DNA of 60,130 bases from an uncultured Coriobacteriaceae bacterium (GTDB lineage: Bacteria; Actinomycetota; Coriobacteriia; Coriobacteriales; Atopobiaceae), in contig CADALE010000015.1 in assembly GCA_902788705.1 (NCBI GenBank), positions 1-60,130 of the forward strand, in the 5' to 3' direction. Made by a program: the position numbers and the translations under genes. The notes under the pieces were generated by a model that was not told the origin of the DNA, searched no databases, and worked only from the letters and a program-made list of their open reading frames with translations. Below are positions 45,761 to 55,004 of this stretch, in pieces; position 1 is the first letter of the stretch, and the number at the start of each line of letters is the position of its first letter.

Positions 45761-47281
45761 ATGCCCGCCACGCTCTCGTCCCTTTCCCAGCTGCTCGCCG
45801 ACGAGGGGCTGCTGGTACGCGCCAGCTTCCAGCCAGACCAAGACAACCTTGCCGTGACCGGTGCCGACTGCGACTCGCGCTTTGCCGCCCCCGGGCACCT
45901 GTTCATAGCGAAGGGCAAGGCCTTCCGCGCGGCCTACCTCACCTCGGCGCTCGAGGCCGGTGCGGTGGCGTACCTGTGTGACGAGAGCCTGGAGGCGCAG
46001 CTGGCACAGACGGCTCCAGACACTCCCGCCCTCGTGGTGCGCGACGTGCGGCGCGCGATGGGCGTGGTGTCGCCCGTCGCCTGGGACCACCCCGACCGCT
46101 ACCTGGACGTGATTGGCCTCACGGGCACCAAGGGCAAGTCCACCGCGGCCTACATGCTGCGCAGCATCCTTGACGGCGACACGCCGGGCTCGCGGGCGGC
46201 CATCATGGGCTCCATCGACACCTACGACGGCATCGAGAGCTTCGAGAGCGTGAACACCACCCCCGAGGCCCCCGACCTGTGGCGCCACGTGCACAACGCG
46301 TACGTCTCGGGCCTGCCGCACCTGGTGATGGAGGTGTCCAGCCACGCCCTCAAGTACGACCGCTCGCTTGGCCTGGGCATCGACGTGGCGTGCTTCCTCA
46401 ACTTGGGGCGCGACCACATCTCGCCCATCGAGCACCCCGACTTTGAGGACTACTTCCAGAGCAAGCTGAAGATATTTTCGCAGGCCAAGGTGGCCGTTGT
46501 GAATCTGGGGACCGACCGCGTGGACGAGGTGCTGGCTGCCGCAGGCGCCTGCGAGCGCCTGCTGGCCTACTCGGCCGACGGCCCGGCCGACGGCGCGCAG
46601 GTGTGGGCCACCAACTTTGCCTCGCACGGCGTGAGCGCCTCGTTCGTGGCGCATACCCCCAGCTGGGAGGGCGTGGTCACGCTGCCCATGCCGGGGCAGT
46701 TCAACGTAGAGAACGCGCTGGCGGCAATCTGCGTATGCGAGGTGCTGGGCATCGGCCAGCAGCAGGTGGTGGCCGGCCTTTCGCACGTGCGCGTGCCTGG
46801 TCGCATGGAGGTCATCACCACGCCGGGCAACCAAGTGACGGCCATCGTTGACTACGCGCACAACAAGCTGTCCTACCAGCGGTTCTTTTCGTCGATGCGC
46901 CAGGAGTTTGCCGATCACGAGATTATCGCGGTGTTTGGCTGCCCCGGCGACAAGGCGCTGGAGCGCCGCTTCGAGCTGCCCCAGGAGGCGGCCAAGTGGG
47001 CCGACCTGCTTATCTACACCGAGGAGGACCCCGCCCACGAGGCCGTGGCCGACATCTGCGCCGAGATGGCCGCCAACACTCCCGAGGACGCGCACTACGA
47101 AGTGGTGATCGACCGCGAGGAGGCCATCGCGCGGGCGGTGGAGCACGCGCGCACCTGCGGCCGCAAGGCGCTGGTGTGCCTGTTGGCAAAGGGCGACGAG
47201 ACGCGCCAGCACCGAGGCGACCGGTTCGAGCCCTCCCGAACTGACGGCGAGATTTTCGAGGAGGCCATGGGCCTGCGCTAG
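45761..47281 (+). CDS. MurE-type Mur ligase (UDP-MurNAc-dipeptide ligase)
   Basis: A 506-aa Mur ligase. The N-terminal UDP-binding domain (1-105) precedes the ATP loop GLTGTKGKST, NTTPEAPDLW, the metal-site MEVSSHALKYDR, and DYAHNKL. The region that reads DNPR in meso-DAP-adding MurE enzymes here is LLIYTEEDPAHEAVADI, so the added residue is probably not meso-DAP (lysine or ornithine are options). GGAG precedes ATG 45761. The stop is followed by a TPR-protein pair. It acts in cell-wall peptide synthesis in the cytoplasm. Confidence 0.85.
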   Translation: MPATLSSLSQLLADEGLLVRASFQPDQDNLAVTGADCDSRFAAPGHLFIAKGKAFRAAYLTSALEAGAVAYLCDESLEAQLAQTAPDTPALVVRDVRRAMGVVSPVAWDHPDRYLDVIGLTGTKGKSTAAYMLRSILDGDTPGSRAAIMGSIDTYDGIESFESVNTTPEAPDLWRHVHNAYVSGLPHLVMEVSSHALKYDRSLGLGIDVACFLNLGRDHISPIEHPDFEDYFQSKLKIFSQAKVAVVNLGTDRVDEVLAAAGACERLLAYSADGPADGAQVWATNFASHGVSASFVAHTPSWEGVVTLPMPGQFNVENALAAICVCEVLGIGQQQVVAGLSHVRVPGRMEVITTPGNQVTAIVDYAHNKLSYQRFFSSMRQEFADHEIIAVFGCPGDKALERRFELPQEAAKWADLLIYTEEDPAHEAVADICAEMAANTPEDAHYEVVIDREEAIARAVEHARTCGRKALVCLLAKGDETRQHRGDRFEPSRTDGEIFEEAMGLR

Positions 47282-47321
47282 GCCCGCTGGCAGTACCCGA
47301 CGGCACGGGAGGAGGTGCGCG

Positions 47322-48392
47322 ATGCCATTTGACCCACAGCTCGAGGACTACGAGCGCATGAGCCTGCGGTTCGTCCGCTCGCTGGGCGACCTAGACGCCG
47401 CGGCCGCAGCGCGCGAGTTTGCCTCCTTCGGCCGGCGCTTCGCGCACGACCGCGACTCCCTCCCCCAGACCGACGCCGACCGCGCCTTCCACCTGGTGGT
47501 CGAGGCCACGCGCCTCATCGACTACCAGCTGCCCTTCACGCTGGACGAGGAGGCGGAGACGTGCATCTCGCACGCGCAGCGCATGCTGGACGAGGCGCTG
47601 TCGCTAGACCCGCAGTGCCACGACGCCCTGCGCATGCTGGAGGCGGGGCGCTCGCCCTCGTTTGAGAGCTACTACAACTTCCTGCAGGAGGGTGCCTCCG
47701 AGGTGAAGGCGCGCTGCGTGGAGGCGCGCGACGCCGCCTGTGACACCGCCGCGCCAGAGCGCGTGTTTCTTGAGCGCGACATCGCCATGCGCCCCTACCT
47801 GCGGTGGATTGCCACGCTGGCCTCGAAGGCGCTCATCTGTGGGCGCAACCGCGAGACGATTCGCCTGGTGGACGAGCTGCTGGCGCTTGACCCCTACGAC
47901 CGCGCCGATGCGCGGCTTACCGCCTACCTTGCCTATGCCAAGCTTGAGGACGAGGAGGGGTTGGACCGCTTTGCCAAGGCTCACCTCGACCTTAACCACC
48001 CGCGCCTCGATGCCTGGGAGCTGCTTGCGCGCCTGGCGCTCGCGCACAAGCGCTGCGACTTTGGCCAGGCGCGCACCCTGCTTGGGCAGATCGTCGAGCT
48101 GTATCCCAATGCGCTGGTGACGCTTGCGCGGCAGCGCGAGCTGCCTGACGGCGTGTACGCGCGCCTCTCCACGCATCCCTACAGCGAGGACGAGCTGATT
48201 GTGGCCATCTCGGAGGCCACCGTGCTGCTTCAGGAGGGCCGCGACTCGCTCTGGCGCGGGTCGCTGGGCTCGTGGGTGCTACGCGAATGCCTGTCGATGT
48301 CAACGCCCGAGCAGACCTCGGAGCTGGCCGACGTCATCGCCAGCCTCCCTCCCCATGCGGCAAGTCTCCTCTGGGGAGATGATGCGTCGTGA
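47322..48392 (+). CDS. TPR-like helical protein
   Basis: A 356-aa all-helical protein with several TPR-like helix pairs (ALICGRNRETIRLVDELLAL; LTAYLAYAKLEDEEGLDRFA; RTLLGQIVELYPNALVTLA), rich in Arg, Leu and Asp. There is no signal peptide. GAGGAGG precedes the start. It overlaps the next gene by GTGA, and the two look like paralogues. Function unknown. Confidence 0.75.
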   Translation: MPFDPQLEDYERMSLRFVRSLGDLDAAAAAREFASFGRRFAHDRDSLPQTDADRAFHLVVEATRLIDYQLPFTLDEEAETCISHAQRMLDEALSLDPQCHDALRMLEAGRSPSFESYYNFLQEGASEVKARCVEARDAACDTAAPERVFLERDIAMRPYLRWIATLASKALICGRNRETIRLVDELLALDPYDRADARLTAYLAYAKLEDEEGLDRFAKAHLDLNHPRLDAWELLARLALAHKRCDFGQARTLLGQIVELYPNALVTLARQRELPDGVYARLSTHPYSEDELIVAISEATVLLQEGRDSLWRGSLGSWVLRECLSMSTPEQTSELADVIASLPPHAASLLWGDDAS

Positions 48393-49363
48393 AGGCGCGC
48401 GACGAGCTGGTGCAGCGGCTGGCGCTGCGCCGTCGAGGCCAGCTTGAAGGCCTTTCCGAAGCCGGCTACCAAGAGTTGGTTCGCGACGTGAGGTCGCGTC
48501 CGGAAGACTTCATTGACTCGCCTGCCGAGGAGGCCTTCCTGCTGGTGTGCCAAGCGCTGGAGCGCCACGACGCAGCCTGCGTAGGCGAGGAGCTGCTTGA
48601 CGACGACGCCTTCTTCGTGGCGCGCAGGCATCGCATGGAGCGCCTGGGCAGCGACTGCGAGGCGGCACTGGCCCGTGACCCCGACTGCCTTGACGCCCAG
48701 CTCCTGAGGCTGCTAGCACAGGACGACGACCCCGACCCGGCGCTGCCGGCCTTGGCCGAGCTGGACGCCCGCGCCTGGAAGCAGCTGTCAGCGGCCCAGC
48801 TTCCTGCCTCGGGCGACGCCTGGGACGACGTGCTGCTGCGGCCGATGCTGCGCATCCGCGCGGCGGTCGTGCGCACCTGCCTTGACTCGGCACGCTATCG
48901 CCGTGCGGCACGGCTGGGCGAGGAGGCCTTTGCCATGTCCCCCGGCGACGCGCAGGGGCTGCGCCACACCTGCGCGCTATGCTACGCACGCCTTGAGGAC
49001 GAGGCGGCGCTGGAAGCCCTTGACGTGCGGTTCTCTCGCCAGGGCGACTCCTGGCAGCACCTGTCTCGCGCCATCCTGTTGTACAAGCTGGGACGCCTCG
49101 CTGCCGCGCGTCGTGCGCTGGGCGGCTACACGCGCCTGTGCGAGGGCGGCGCCTATGCGCTGATCAAGCCCATCATGATAGACACCTACCTGCCCGACCG
49201 GCCCGAGACCACCCCGCTAAGCTTCGAGGAGGCCACCCTTGCCGTGCACGAGGCCGATCCGGTGATCGTGGACGTGCCCGATTTCGTGCCGTGGGCGCAA
49301 GGCCAGCGCGACGTGTGGTTTGCGGCGCAGTCGTTTGCCGAGCGCCGCGACCTGGACTGGTAG
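48389..49363 (+). CDS. TPR-like helical protein, paralogue of the upstream gene
   Basis: A 324-aa helical protein starting GTG (VKARDELVQRLALRRRGQLE). It has repeats such as RYRRAARLGEEAFAMSPGDA and RAILLYKLGRLAAARRALGG, which fit TPR pairs. It shares length and layout with the protein at 47322 and is coupled to it by a four-base overlap. Function unknown. The 162-base gap after it contains only weak inverted repeats (49437-49446 with 49476-49485) that may end transcription. Confidence 0.75.
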   Translation: MKARDELVQRLALRRRGQLEGLSEAGYQELVRDVRSRPEDFIDSPAEEAFLLVCQALERHDAACVGEELLDDDAFFVARRHRMERLGSDCEAALARDPDCLDAQLLRLLAQDDDPDPALPALAELDARAWKQLSAAQLPASGDAWDDVLLRPMLRIRAAVVRTCLDSARYRRAARLGEEAFAMSPGDAQGLRHTCALCYARLEDEAALEALDVRFSRQGDSWQHLSRAILLYKLGRLAAARRALGGYTRLCEGGAYALIKPIMIDTYLPDRPETTPLSFEEATLAVHEADPVIVDVPDFVPWAQGQRDVWFAAQSFAERRDLDW

Positions 49364-49525
49364 GCATTCCGCGCAACCCGGCGCGGCCGGGGCTTGCCTC
49401 GACGCGGGCACCCTCGTCACCTTGCCAGCAAAAGGCACGGGCAGCGCCCGGAAGGGTTGTCACACCCATCCCGAACGCTGCCCGTCACGGCAAGTTGCCC
49501 GCCTGCCGCCCTGTATGCCGCGCTA

Positions 49526-50413
49526 CTATGCCACGGGCTTGGCGCCGTTGGCAAACACCTTCATGGTCTCGATGGTCACCTCGAGGTAGCGCTCGTAGGC
49601 AGCGGTGGTCATGTCGTGCCAGTACACCAGGGCCTCGGGGTTGTCGGCGCGCTTCGCGGCAATCATCTTGAGCACGTTCTCGCCCGCGAACTTGGCGCCA
49701 TAGGTGTAGTAGTTGATCTTGCGGATGCCCGCGTCGATGGCCTTGTGGTAGTCCTCGTCGGACACGCCGGAGCCACCATGCATGACCAGCGGGATGTTGC
49801 GCAGCTCGCGGATGCCCGTGAGCACGTCGAAGTTAAGGTGCGGCTCGCCCTTGTAGATGCCGTGCACGGTGCCAAACGAGCAGGCCAGGATGTCAAGGCC
49901 GGTCTCGTCGATGAACTGCGCGGCAAGCTGGGGATCGGTGTACACGGCGCCGGCTTCCTCGGCGGTGCCGCCCTCGTCACGCTCGCCACCCTCACGCGAG
50001 CCCATCGAGCCAATCTCGCACTCAAGGCCGCAGTCGTAGTTCATGCACATGTCGGCCGCGCGCTGCGAGTTGGCCACGTTCTGCTCGTACGGCAGGAACG
50101 AGCCGTCGTACATGGCACCGGTAAAGCCCATGTCCAGGCACTTGCGCATGTAGGAGAGGTTCTCGCAGTGGTCCAGGTGCACGCACACCAGCGCGCTTGA
50201 GCGCTCGGCCAGCGCCACCAGCGCCGGACCAATCTTGTCGAGCGGGGCCACGGGGTCGTGCACCTCGGCGTGGGACAGGATCACGGGATAGCCCGTCTCC
50301 TCGGCCGCGTCAAGCGTGGCGCGGGCAGCCTCGAAGCTTGGCACGTTGAACGAGCCGATGGCCATGTTGTTCTGCTCGGCGATGGCACAGATGTCACGTA
50401 GGTTTACCAGCAT
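49526..50413 (-). CDS. class II ketose-bisphosphate aldolase
   Basis: A 295-aa metal-dependent aldolase of the FbaA/GatY/KbaY family. Motifs: AIGSFNVPSFE at the start, VCVHLDHCENLSYM (zinc His), GAMYDGSFLPYEQN, HGIYKGEPHLNFD and PLVMHGGSGVSDEDY with the phosphate-binding glycines. It splits a ketose 1,6- or 1-phosphate into dihydroxyacetone phosphate and an aldehyde. It is divergent from the PTS IIA gene, and an operator-like palindrome lies between. Which sugar it serves is inference from the galactitol-type PTS genes. Confidence 0.9.
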   Translation of the reverse strand: MLVNLRDICAIAEQNNMAIGSFNVPSFEAARATLDAAEETGYPVILSHAEVHDPVAPLDKIGPALVALAERSSALVCVHLDHCENLSYMRKCLDMGFTGAMYDGSFLPYEQNVANSQRAADMCMNYDCGLECEIGSMGSREGGERDEGGTAEEAGAVYTDPQLAAQFIDETGLDILACSFGTVHGIYKGEPHLNFDVLTGIRELRNIPLVMHGGSGVSDEDYHKAIDAGIRKINYYTYGAKFAGENVLKMIAAKRADNPEALVYWHDMTTAAYERYLEVTIETMKVFANGAKPVA

Positions 50414-50457
50414 GTTCGTTCCTTTCTAAGCATTTGCGATATCTCGTGCAAGTCCAG

Positions 50458-50481
50458 CTTGTACATGCTATTATATACAAG
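50458..50481. promoter_or_regulatory. operator-like palindrome shared with 55779
   Basis: A 24-base site starting CTTGTACA and ending ACAAG between the divergent aldolase and PTS IIA genes. It matches the site at 55779-55802 in both ends and total length. The GntR-family protein at 55927 is the obvious regulator. Confidence 0.65.
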
Positions 50482-50562
50482 TGAAGCGTAAGTGCGCGAC
50501 ACGTGCATGATATGCCGCAAACGGCAACAACGTCGCGCCGACCGTGCGAAGGGAGACTCGCC

Positions 50563-51018
50563 GTGCTGCTCAAGAAGGAACTCATCAAGGTTGGCGTCGA
50601 GGCCAAGGATGCCGAGGAGGCACTCAAGACCGTGGCCCAGGGCTTCGTGGATGCCGGTTACGCCAAGGACAGCTTCCCGCAGGCTGTCTGCGACCGCGAG
50701 GTGGTGTTTGCCACCGGCCTTCCCGCTGTCGGCATGGACATCGCCATCCCCCACTCCGACAGCATCCACGTCAACCAGACGTGCATTGGCATCGCCACCA
50801 TCAAGAATCCGGTTGAGTTCAAGATGATGGGCAGCCCCGAGATCACCCTGCACCCCAAGATCCTGTTCATGCTGGCCATCGCCGAGGCCCACGCGCAGAT
50901 CGAGATGCTGCAGAAGCTAATGGGCATCCTTCAAGAGGAGGAGCTGCTCAAGGCCTGCTACGCCTGCACCACCGCCGACGAGGTGTACGACCTCATGGCC
51001 GAGCGCATCGGCGACTAG
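50563..51018 (+). CDS. PTS system galactitol/fructose-type IIA component
   Basis: A 151-aa EIIA of the fructose/mannitol/galactitol family. The phosphorylated His is in DIAIPHSDSIHV (H64), and LFMLAIAEAHAQIEMLQKLM is the usual C-terminal helix. I chose GTG 50563 because AAGGGA lies about nine bases upstream; the ATG at 50503 is upstream of any good ribosome site. It passes phosphate from HPr to IIB (54082). It is transcribed away from the rest of the regulon and ends in a strong terminator. Confidence 0.88.
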   Translation: MLLKKELIKVGVEAKDAEEALKTVAQGFVDAGYAKDSFPQAVCDREVVFATGLPAVGMDIAIPHSDSIHVNQTCIGIATIKNPVEFKMMGSPEITLHPKILFMLAIAEAHAQIEMLQKLMGILQEEELLKACYACTTADEVYDLMAERIGD

Positions 51019-51061
51019 CAACGCACGCGGCCAGCCAGCGGGCGCCAACGCCACACAAGAC

Positions 51062-51123
51062 GGCGGAGGGCCTGGCAACCGGGAATTGGACGATTCCCTC
51101 GTTGCCAGGCCCTCCGCCTTTTT
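51062..51123 (+). terminator. strong rho-independent terminator
   Basis: An 18-bp perfect stem (51062-51079 with 51101-51118, GGCGGAGGGCCTGGCAAC) followed by TTTTT; it ends the IIA gene. Confidence 0.92.
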
Positions 51124-51148
51124 GTGTAGCAGGAGAGTGTCGGGCGGC

Positions 51149-51841
51149 CTACTGCTTCGCAGCGGCCTCCTCGGCATCGCGCTCGTTAAGCGTGTGCTGG
51201 CCATAGCGGTGGAACACGGCCACGGCCTCCTCGATCTGCTCCGGCGTCATCTCGGCCATGGGAAGGCCCGTCGACAGCGCCACCTGCACGGTCTTTGCGG
51301 CCTCCTCCAGGTACACGCAGGCAAACAGCGCCTGGCGCAGGTCGCGACCCACTGAGATCACGCCGTGGTGCTTCAGCACCACGGCCAGGCGGTCGCCGAT
51401 GGACTCGACGGCCTGCACGCCCATGGACAGGCTGCCCGGGTCGCCGTAGGCCGCCACGTGCACCGAGCCCTCGGCGGCGTTGGCCATGGTGGAGAGGTTG
51501 CACGGAATCTCGTCCATCACCAGGCCAAGGCCGGTGGCGTAGGGCTGGTGCGTGTGGATGACCGCGTTGACGCGCGGCATGTTCTTGAAGATGTACAGCA
51601 GGGCCTCGGTGTCCACGGACGCCTTGCGCTCACCCTCCACGATGTTGCCGTCGATGTCCACCACCAGCATGTCCTCGGGCACCATCTCGTCGTAGATCAT
51701 GCCCGACGGGGTGACCACAAACAGGTCGCCCTCGGGGCCCTGCACGCGGGCCGACAGGTTGCCGCCCGACAGCGCGATGAGGCCGTAGTGGTCCATCTTG
51801 AGCGCATACTCAAGCATCTGCTTCTTCACGTCTTCGAACAT
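51149..51841 (-). CDS. class II aldolase/epimerase, FucA/AraD type
   Basis: A 230-aa aldolase or epimerase of the FucA/AraD family. It has LIALSGGNLSARV, VTPSGMIYDEM, the zinc ligands in AVIHTHQPYATGL and VVLKHHGVISVG. It splits or epimerises a sugar phosphate, releasing dihydroxyacetone phosphate or a related product. ATG 51841 follows AGGAGCACA. It is downstream of the membrane gene at 51886. The longer frame to 52162 is a shadow. Confidence 0.88.
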   Translation of the reverse strand: MFEDVKKQMLEYALKMDHYGLIALSGGNLSARVQGPEGDLFVVTPSGMIYDEMVPEDMLVVDIDGNIVEGERKASVDTEALLYIFKNMPRVNAVIHTHQPYATGLGLVMDEIPCNLSTMANAAEGSVHVAAYGDPGSLSMGVQAVESIGDRLAVVLKHHGVISVGRDLRQALFACVYLEEAAKTVQVALSTGLPMAEMTPEQIEEAVAVFHRYGQHTLNERDAEEAAAKQ

Positions 51842-51885
51842 CGTTGTGCTCCTTCGCTCATGGTGGCGGGACGCCCCGCGACCAC

Positions 51886-52401
51886 CTACTTCCTCTTGTT
51901 CTTGCCCTTCTTGCGCGGGGGTGTGGCCGCAGCCCGCTCGCGTGCCAACGCCTTCAGTGAGTCCGGATGGGTGCGTAGCTCGATGGCCTCGATGGTGTCG
52001 TAAAGCTCCTTGCCATCGGTGTACTTCTTGGTGGCTATCCAGTAGCGCCCGCGAAACGGCGTGGTCTTTCCCGCGCGGATGAACGTGTTGCCGTTCACGG
52101 GGTTGGAGCGCACCAGGAAGCTGTCCAGCTCGTCGAAGTCGTAGCGGTCCTTGCGGCCCCACAGCTCGAAGGTGATGGAGGCGTCGTCAACGTGCACGTA
52201 CTGCGGGTAGGCATGGCTCAGCAGCAGGTTCCACAACTGGTAGACGGCCGCGATGACAAACATCCCGTACACCGCCGGGATGGTCGTCTTTGCCATGAGG
52301 ATGTTGTAGAGGCTAAGGCCCAGCATGGCCGCGCAGAACACCGCCGTGACGGGCACCTCCAGCACGTAGTAGCGCCTCTCGAACTCGTAGGTCTTGGTCA
52401 T
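51886..52401 (-). CDS. membrane protein of unknown function
   Basis: A 171-aa protein with two TM segments (VTAVFCAAMLGLSLYNILMA; AVYGMFVIAAVYQLWNLLLS) and a C-terminal soluble part with beta strands (YVHVDDASITFELWG; RYWIATKKYTDG) that may form a PH-like domain, then a Lys-rich tail. GAGGAG precedes the start at 52401. It sits inside the sugar regulon but no sugar-related function is visible. Confidence 0.7.
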   Translation of the reverse strand: MTKTYEFERRYYVLEVPVTAVFCAAMLGLSLYNILMAKTTIPAVYGMFVIAAVYQLWNLLLSHAYPQYVHVDDASITFELWGRKDRYDFDELDSFLVRSNPVNGNTFIRAGKTTPFRGRYWIATKKYTDGKELYDTIEAIELRTHPDSLKALARERAAATPPRKKGKNKRK

Positions 52402-52528
52402 GGGACTCCTCGCTCGCGTAGCCCATCAGGGTACGCCCTTCGTATGGTGGCTCTTCGTACGAATCGGGGCCCACGCGCGGTGGGCCCCGACGTCAGTCGC
52501 TCAGAGGGAAGCGCATGCCAGCCAACGA

Positions 52529-53908
52529 CTACGCGTTGATCTCGGCAGCCTCCTTCTTGATGCGGTTGCGGTTCCAGATGGCCAGGGCCACGGAGATGGC
52601 GCCCACAACACCGATGCCGATGAAGGGGTTGAGGCCGAAGAGGCGGAAGATGGCCCAGGTCAGCGGGTTGGCGCCGTCGCAGATCGAGGAGATGGCGGAA
52701 GCGCCGGCCATATCGAAGCCTACGGAGGCGGCAACGGTGGTGATGGTGCCGGAGAGGTCGGTGGCAATGTAGAGGCCAACGGTCAGGATGATGAGGCCAG
52801 AGACGATGCCACGGAAGCCGTTGTTGTGGACGACCGGGGTGATCAGGACGAGCATCCAGGGGATGACGGCGAGGTCAGCGAAGGGCAGCACGCGGTTGCC
52901 GGGCAGAATGACGGCCAGGAAGATGCAGGCCGGAATCAGCACGAGCGCGATGGCCAGGGTGACGGGATGGCCGACGCCCACGGCGGAGTCGAGGCCGATG
53001 TAGATCTTGCCGGCGCCCTTGAAGTGGTCGCGCACGAAGGCGTTGGCAGCCTCGGAGATGGGCACGAGGCCCTCCATGAGCAGGGCGGCCATGCGCGGGA
53101 TCAGCACGAGGCCAGCGCCCATCTGAACGCCAAGGTTGAGGATGGTGATGATGGAGGTGCGGAGGTCGGCGGGATCGAAGTAGGCGAGGCAGCCGATGAC
53201 GATGCCCATGGCGGTGCCCAGGAGGATGGGCTCGCCGAAGACGCCGAAGCGCTTCTGCAGGGTGTCGGTGTTGATGTTGATGTCACGCACGCCCGGGATC
53301 ATGTCGAAGCACTTGTCGAGGACCATGGCGATGGGCGCGTAGGCGGTGGAGAAGCCGTGGGGCAGCGAGATGCCGGGGATGCCCAGGGACTCCTGCACGA
53401 GCGGAGCGGTGTAGTCGCCAAGCACCATGATGATCATCATGTTGAAGATTGCCGCGAGGAATCCGAACAGGATGTTGTTGGTGAGGGCGGCGACGAGGGC
53501 GCCGGTGAACGCGAAGTGCCAGTAGTCCCAGATGTCCACGTCGATGGTCTGGGTGGTGCCGGTGAGGATCATCACGATGTTGACCACGAGGCCCAGCGGG
53601 ATGATCATGACGCCCACCTGAGAGGCGAACGCGATGGCGGCAGCCGCAGGCCAGCCCACGTCCACGACGTCAAGGGTGAGGCCAAACTTGTCGCACATGA
53701 CCGAGACGGCCGGTACGAGCTGGCCACCGAAGACCTGGCCGATGACCAGGTTCAGGCCGATGAAGCCGACGCCAACCGTGAGGCCGGCGCGCAGGCTCTT
53801 GCCGAAGCCTGCACCCAGGATGCAGCCGAAGATCGTCAGGATGATGGGCATCATGACGTTGGCGCCTAGGTCACTGATGAATTGGAAAGGAGCAAGCAAT
53901 GCTTCCAT
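52529..53908 (-). CDS. PTS system galactitol-type IIC permease
   Basis: A 459-aa membrane permease of the galactitol/SgcC type with 10 or more hydrophobic segments (PIILTIFGCILGAGFGKSLR at the N-terminus; LAIALVLIPACIFLAVILPG near the middle). It shows the conserved VGVGFIGLNLVIGQVFG near residue 50. It imports the sugar while IIB phosphorylates it. GGAAGACACC precedes ATG 53908. A 173-base gap to the IIB gene upstream shows nothing notable. Confidence 0.9.
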   Translation of the reverse strand: MEALLAPFQFISDLGANVMMPIILTIFGCILGAGFGKSLRAGLTVGVGFIGLNLVIGQVFGGQLVPAVSVMCDKFGLTLDVVDVGWPAAAAIAFASQVGVMIIPLGLVVNIVMILTGTTQTIDVDIWDYWHFAFTGALVAALTNNILFGFLAAIFNMMIIMVLGDYTAPLVQESLGIPGISLPHGFSTAYAPIAMVLDKCFDMIPGVRDININTDTLQKRFGVFGEPILLGTAMGIVIGCLAYFDPADLRTSIITILNLGVQMGAGLVLIPRMAALLMEGLVPISEAANAFVRDHFKGAGKIYIGLDSAVGVGHPVTLAIALVLIPACIFLAVILPGNRVLPFADLAVIPWMLVLITPVVHNNGFRGIVSGLIILTVGLYIATDLSGTITTVAASVGFDMAGASAISSICDGANPLTWAIFRLFGLNPFIGIGVVGAISVALAIWNRNRIKKEAAEINA

Positions 53909-54081
53909 GGTGTCTTCCTTTCATCTACTCCTTGGGGTAATCCCCGTTCCCTTCCTTGCCTTTTCGTGCAAAGTACATCCAGTCGCTCCGCGGCTAGCTC
54001 CCGGATACGTACCAAAACTGCTGGTGAGGCTTGCTCACCTATGATTGGGGTCGAAGCGACCCCGTGGATTGCCTACGTGGG

Positions 54082-54381
54082 CTACTCCTCCATGAGGCGC
54101 AGGATCTCTGCGTCAGAGGCCTCGGTGCCAATGCCCATCAGGTAAGGGACGCCGTTGACATAGGGGCAGTGAAGCTCGGTCGGCGCGATGGACGTGGCCA
54201 CGATGAAGTCGTAGTTATGGGACTGCCCAGGGGCGGCGGCCAGGGGCACCTGCGTGATCTCGTACTGGCCTTTGTAGCCATGCGAGTCGAGCAGCTCCTC
54301 GACCTTCTTGCGGGCGATCGTGGAGGTCACGATGCCAGAGCCGCAGGAGAGGAGGATACGCTTCTTCTTACCAGCTGCCAT
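54082..54381 (-). CDS. PTS system galactitol-type IIB component
   Basis: A 99-aa EIIB with the phosphorylated Cys in ILLSCGSGIVTST (C13), the usual P-loop of the lactose/galactitol IIB fold, and FIVATSIAPTEL. It hands phosphate from IIA to the sugar carried by IIC. GGAAGGCAG precedes ATG 54381. The longer frame to 54609 overlaps the YjbQ gene in another frame and is rejected. Confidence 0.92.
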   Translation of the reverse strand: MAAGKKKRILLSCGSGIVTSTIARKKVEELLDSHGYKGQYEITQVPLAAAPGQSHNYDFIVATSIAPTELHCPYVNGVPYLMGIGTEASDAEILRLMEE

Positions 54382-54440
54382 GTCTGCCTTCCTTTCTGCG
54401 CGAATCCGTCGCGCTAGGGTTACCGATGCGCAATAGCTTA

Positions 54441-54962
54441 TTACTCTCCGATGACGATGACGCGTGCGCGGCGGGTGCGCTCCCGCGTACGGTCGTAATC
54501 GACGAAGAAGACGCTTGCGAGGCCGTTGGTCTGCAGCTTGCCCTCGCCCACCTCGAGCGTGACGCTGCTGCCGATGAGCGTGGAGCGCAGGTGCGCGTCG
54601 CCGTTCCACAGCATCGTGCGGTCGCCGCCAGGCAGGTACGACAGGGCGTCAGGCCAGCTCTCCACCTCCTCGAAGTGGCGCAGGCCAGGATAGCGGAACG
54701 TGGACCAGTCGTGCTGCTCGGGGAACATCACCTCGAGGCCGTCGTTGAGGTCGGCCTGCAGGAAGGTGTCGCCCGCGGGCGTGTAGTCGTGATCGAACTC
54801 CTCGATGAAGAGCGCGCAGGTGGTGTGGCAGGAGATGACGGTGGCGATGCCCTCCTTGATGCCGCTGGCGGCCACGATGTCGGCCACCTGGGCGGTGATG
54901 TCCTTGTAGTCAGGCTTGCCAGCGCAGGTCTGGACCTTCAGCTCTCCCTTGTACACGGCCAT
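54441..54962 (-). CDS. YjbQ/UPF0047 family protein
   Basis: A 173-aa protein with the YjbQ fold pattern: GIATVISCHTTCALFIEEFD, a metal-binding His set in DGLEVMFPEQHDWSTFRYPG, NGDAHLRSTLIGSSVTLEV and GKLQTNGLASVFFVDYD. YjbQ proteins have weak thiamine-phosphate synthase activity and an unclear main role. Its place in a sugar operon suggests a sugar-phosphate substrate instead; that is inference. GAGGAGC precedes ATG 54962. Confidence 0.85.
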   Translation of the reverse strand: MAVYKGELKVQTCAGKPDYKDITAQVADIVAASGIKEGIATVISCHTTCALFIEEFDHDYTPAGDTFLQADLNDGLEVMFPEQHDWSTFRYPGLRHFEEVESWPDALSYLPGGDRTMLWNGDAHLRSTLIGSSVTLEVGEGKLQTNGLASVFFVDYDRTRERTRRARVIVIGE

Positions 54963-55004
54963 GGGTGCTCCTCTCGATAGTTGGCCACTTGGTGCGGGAT
55001 GCAA

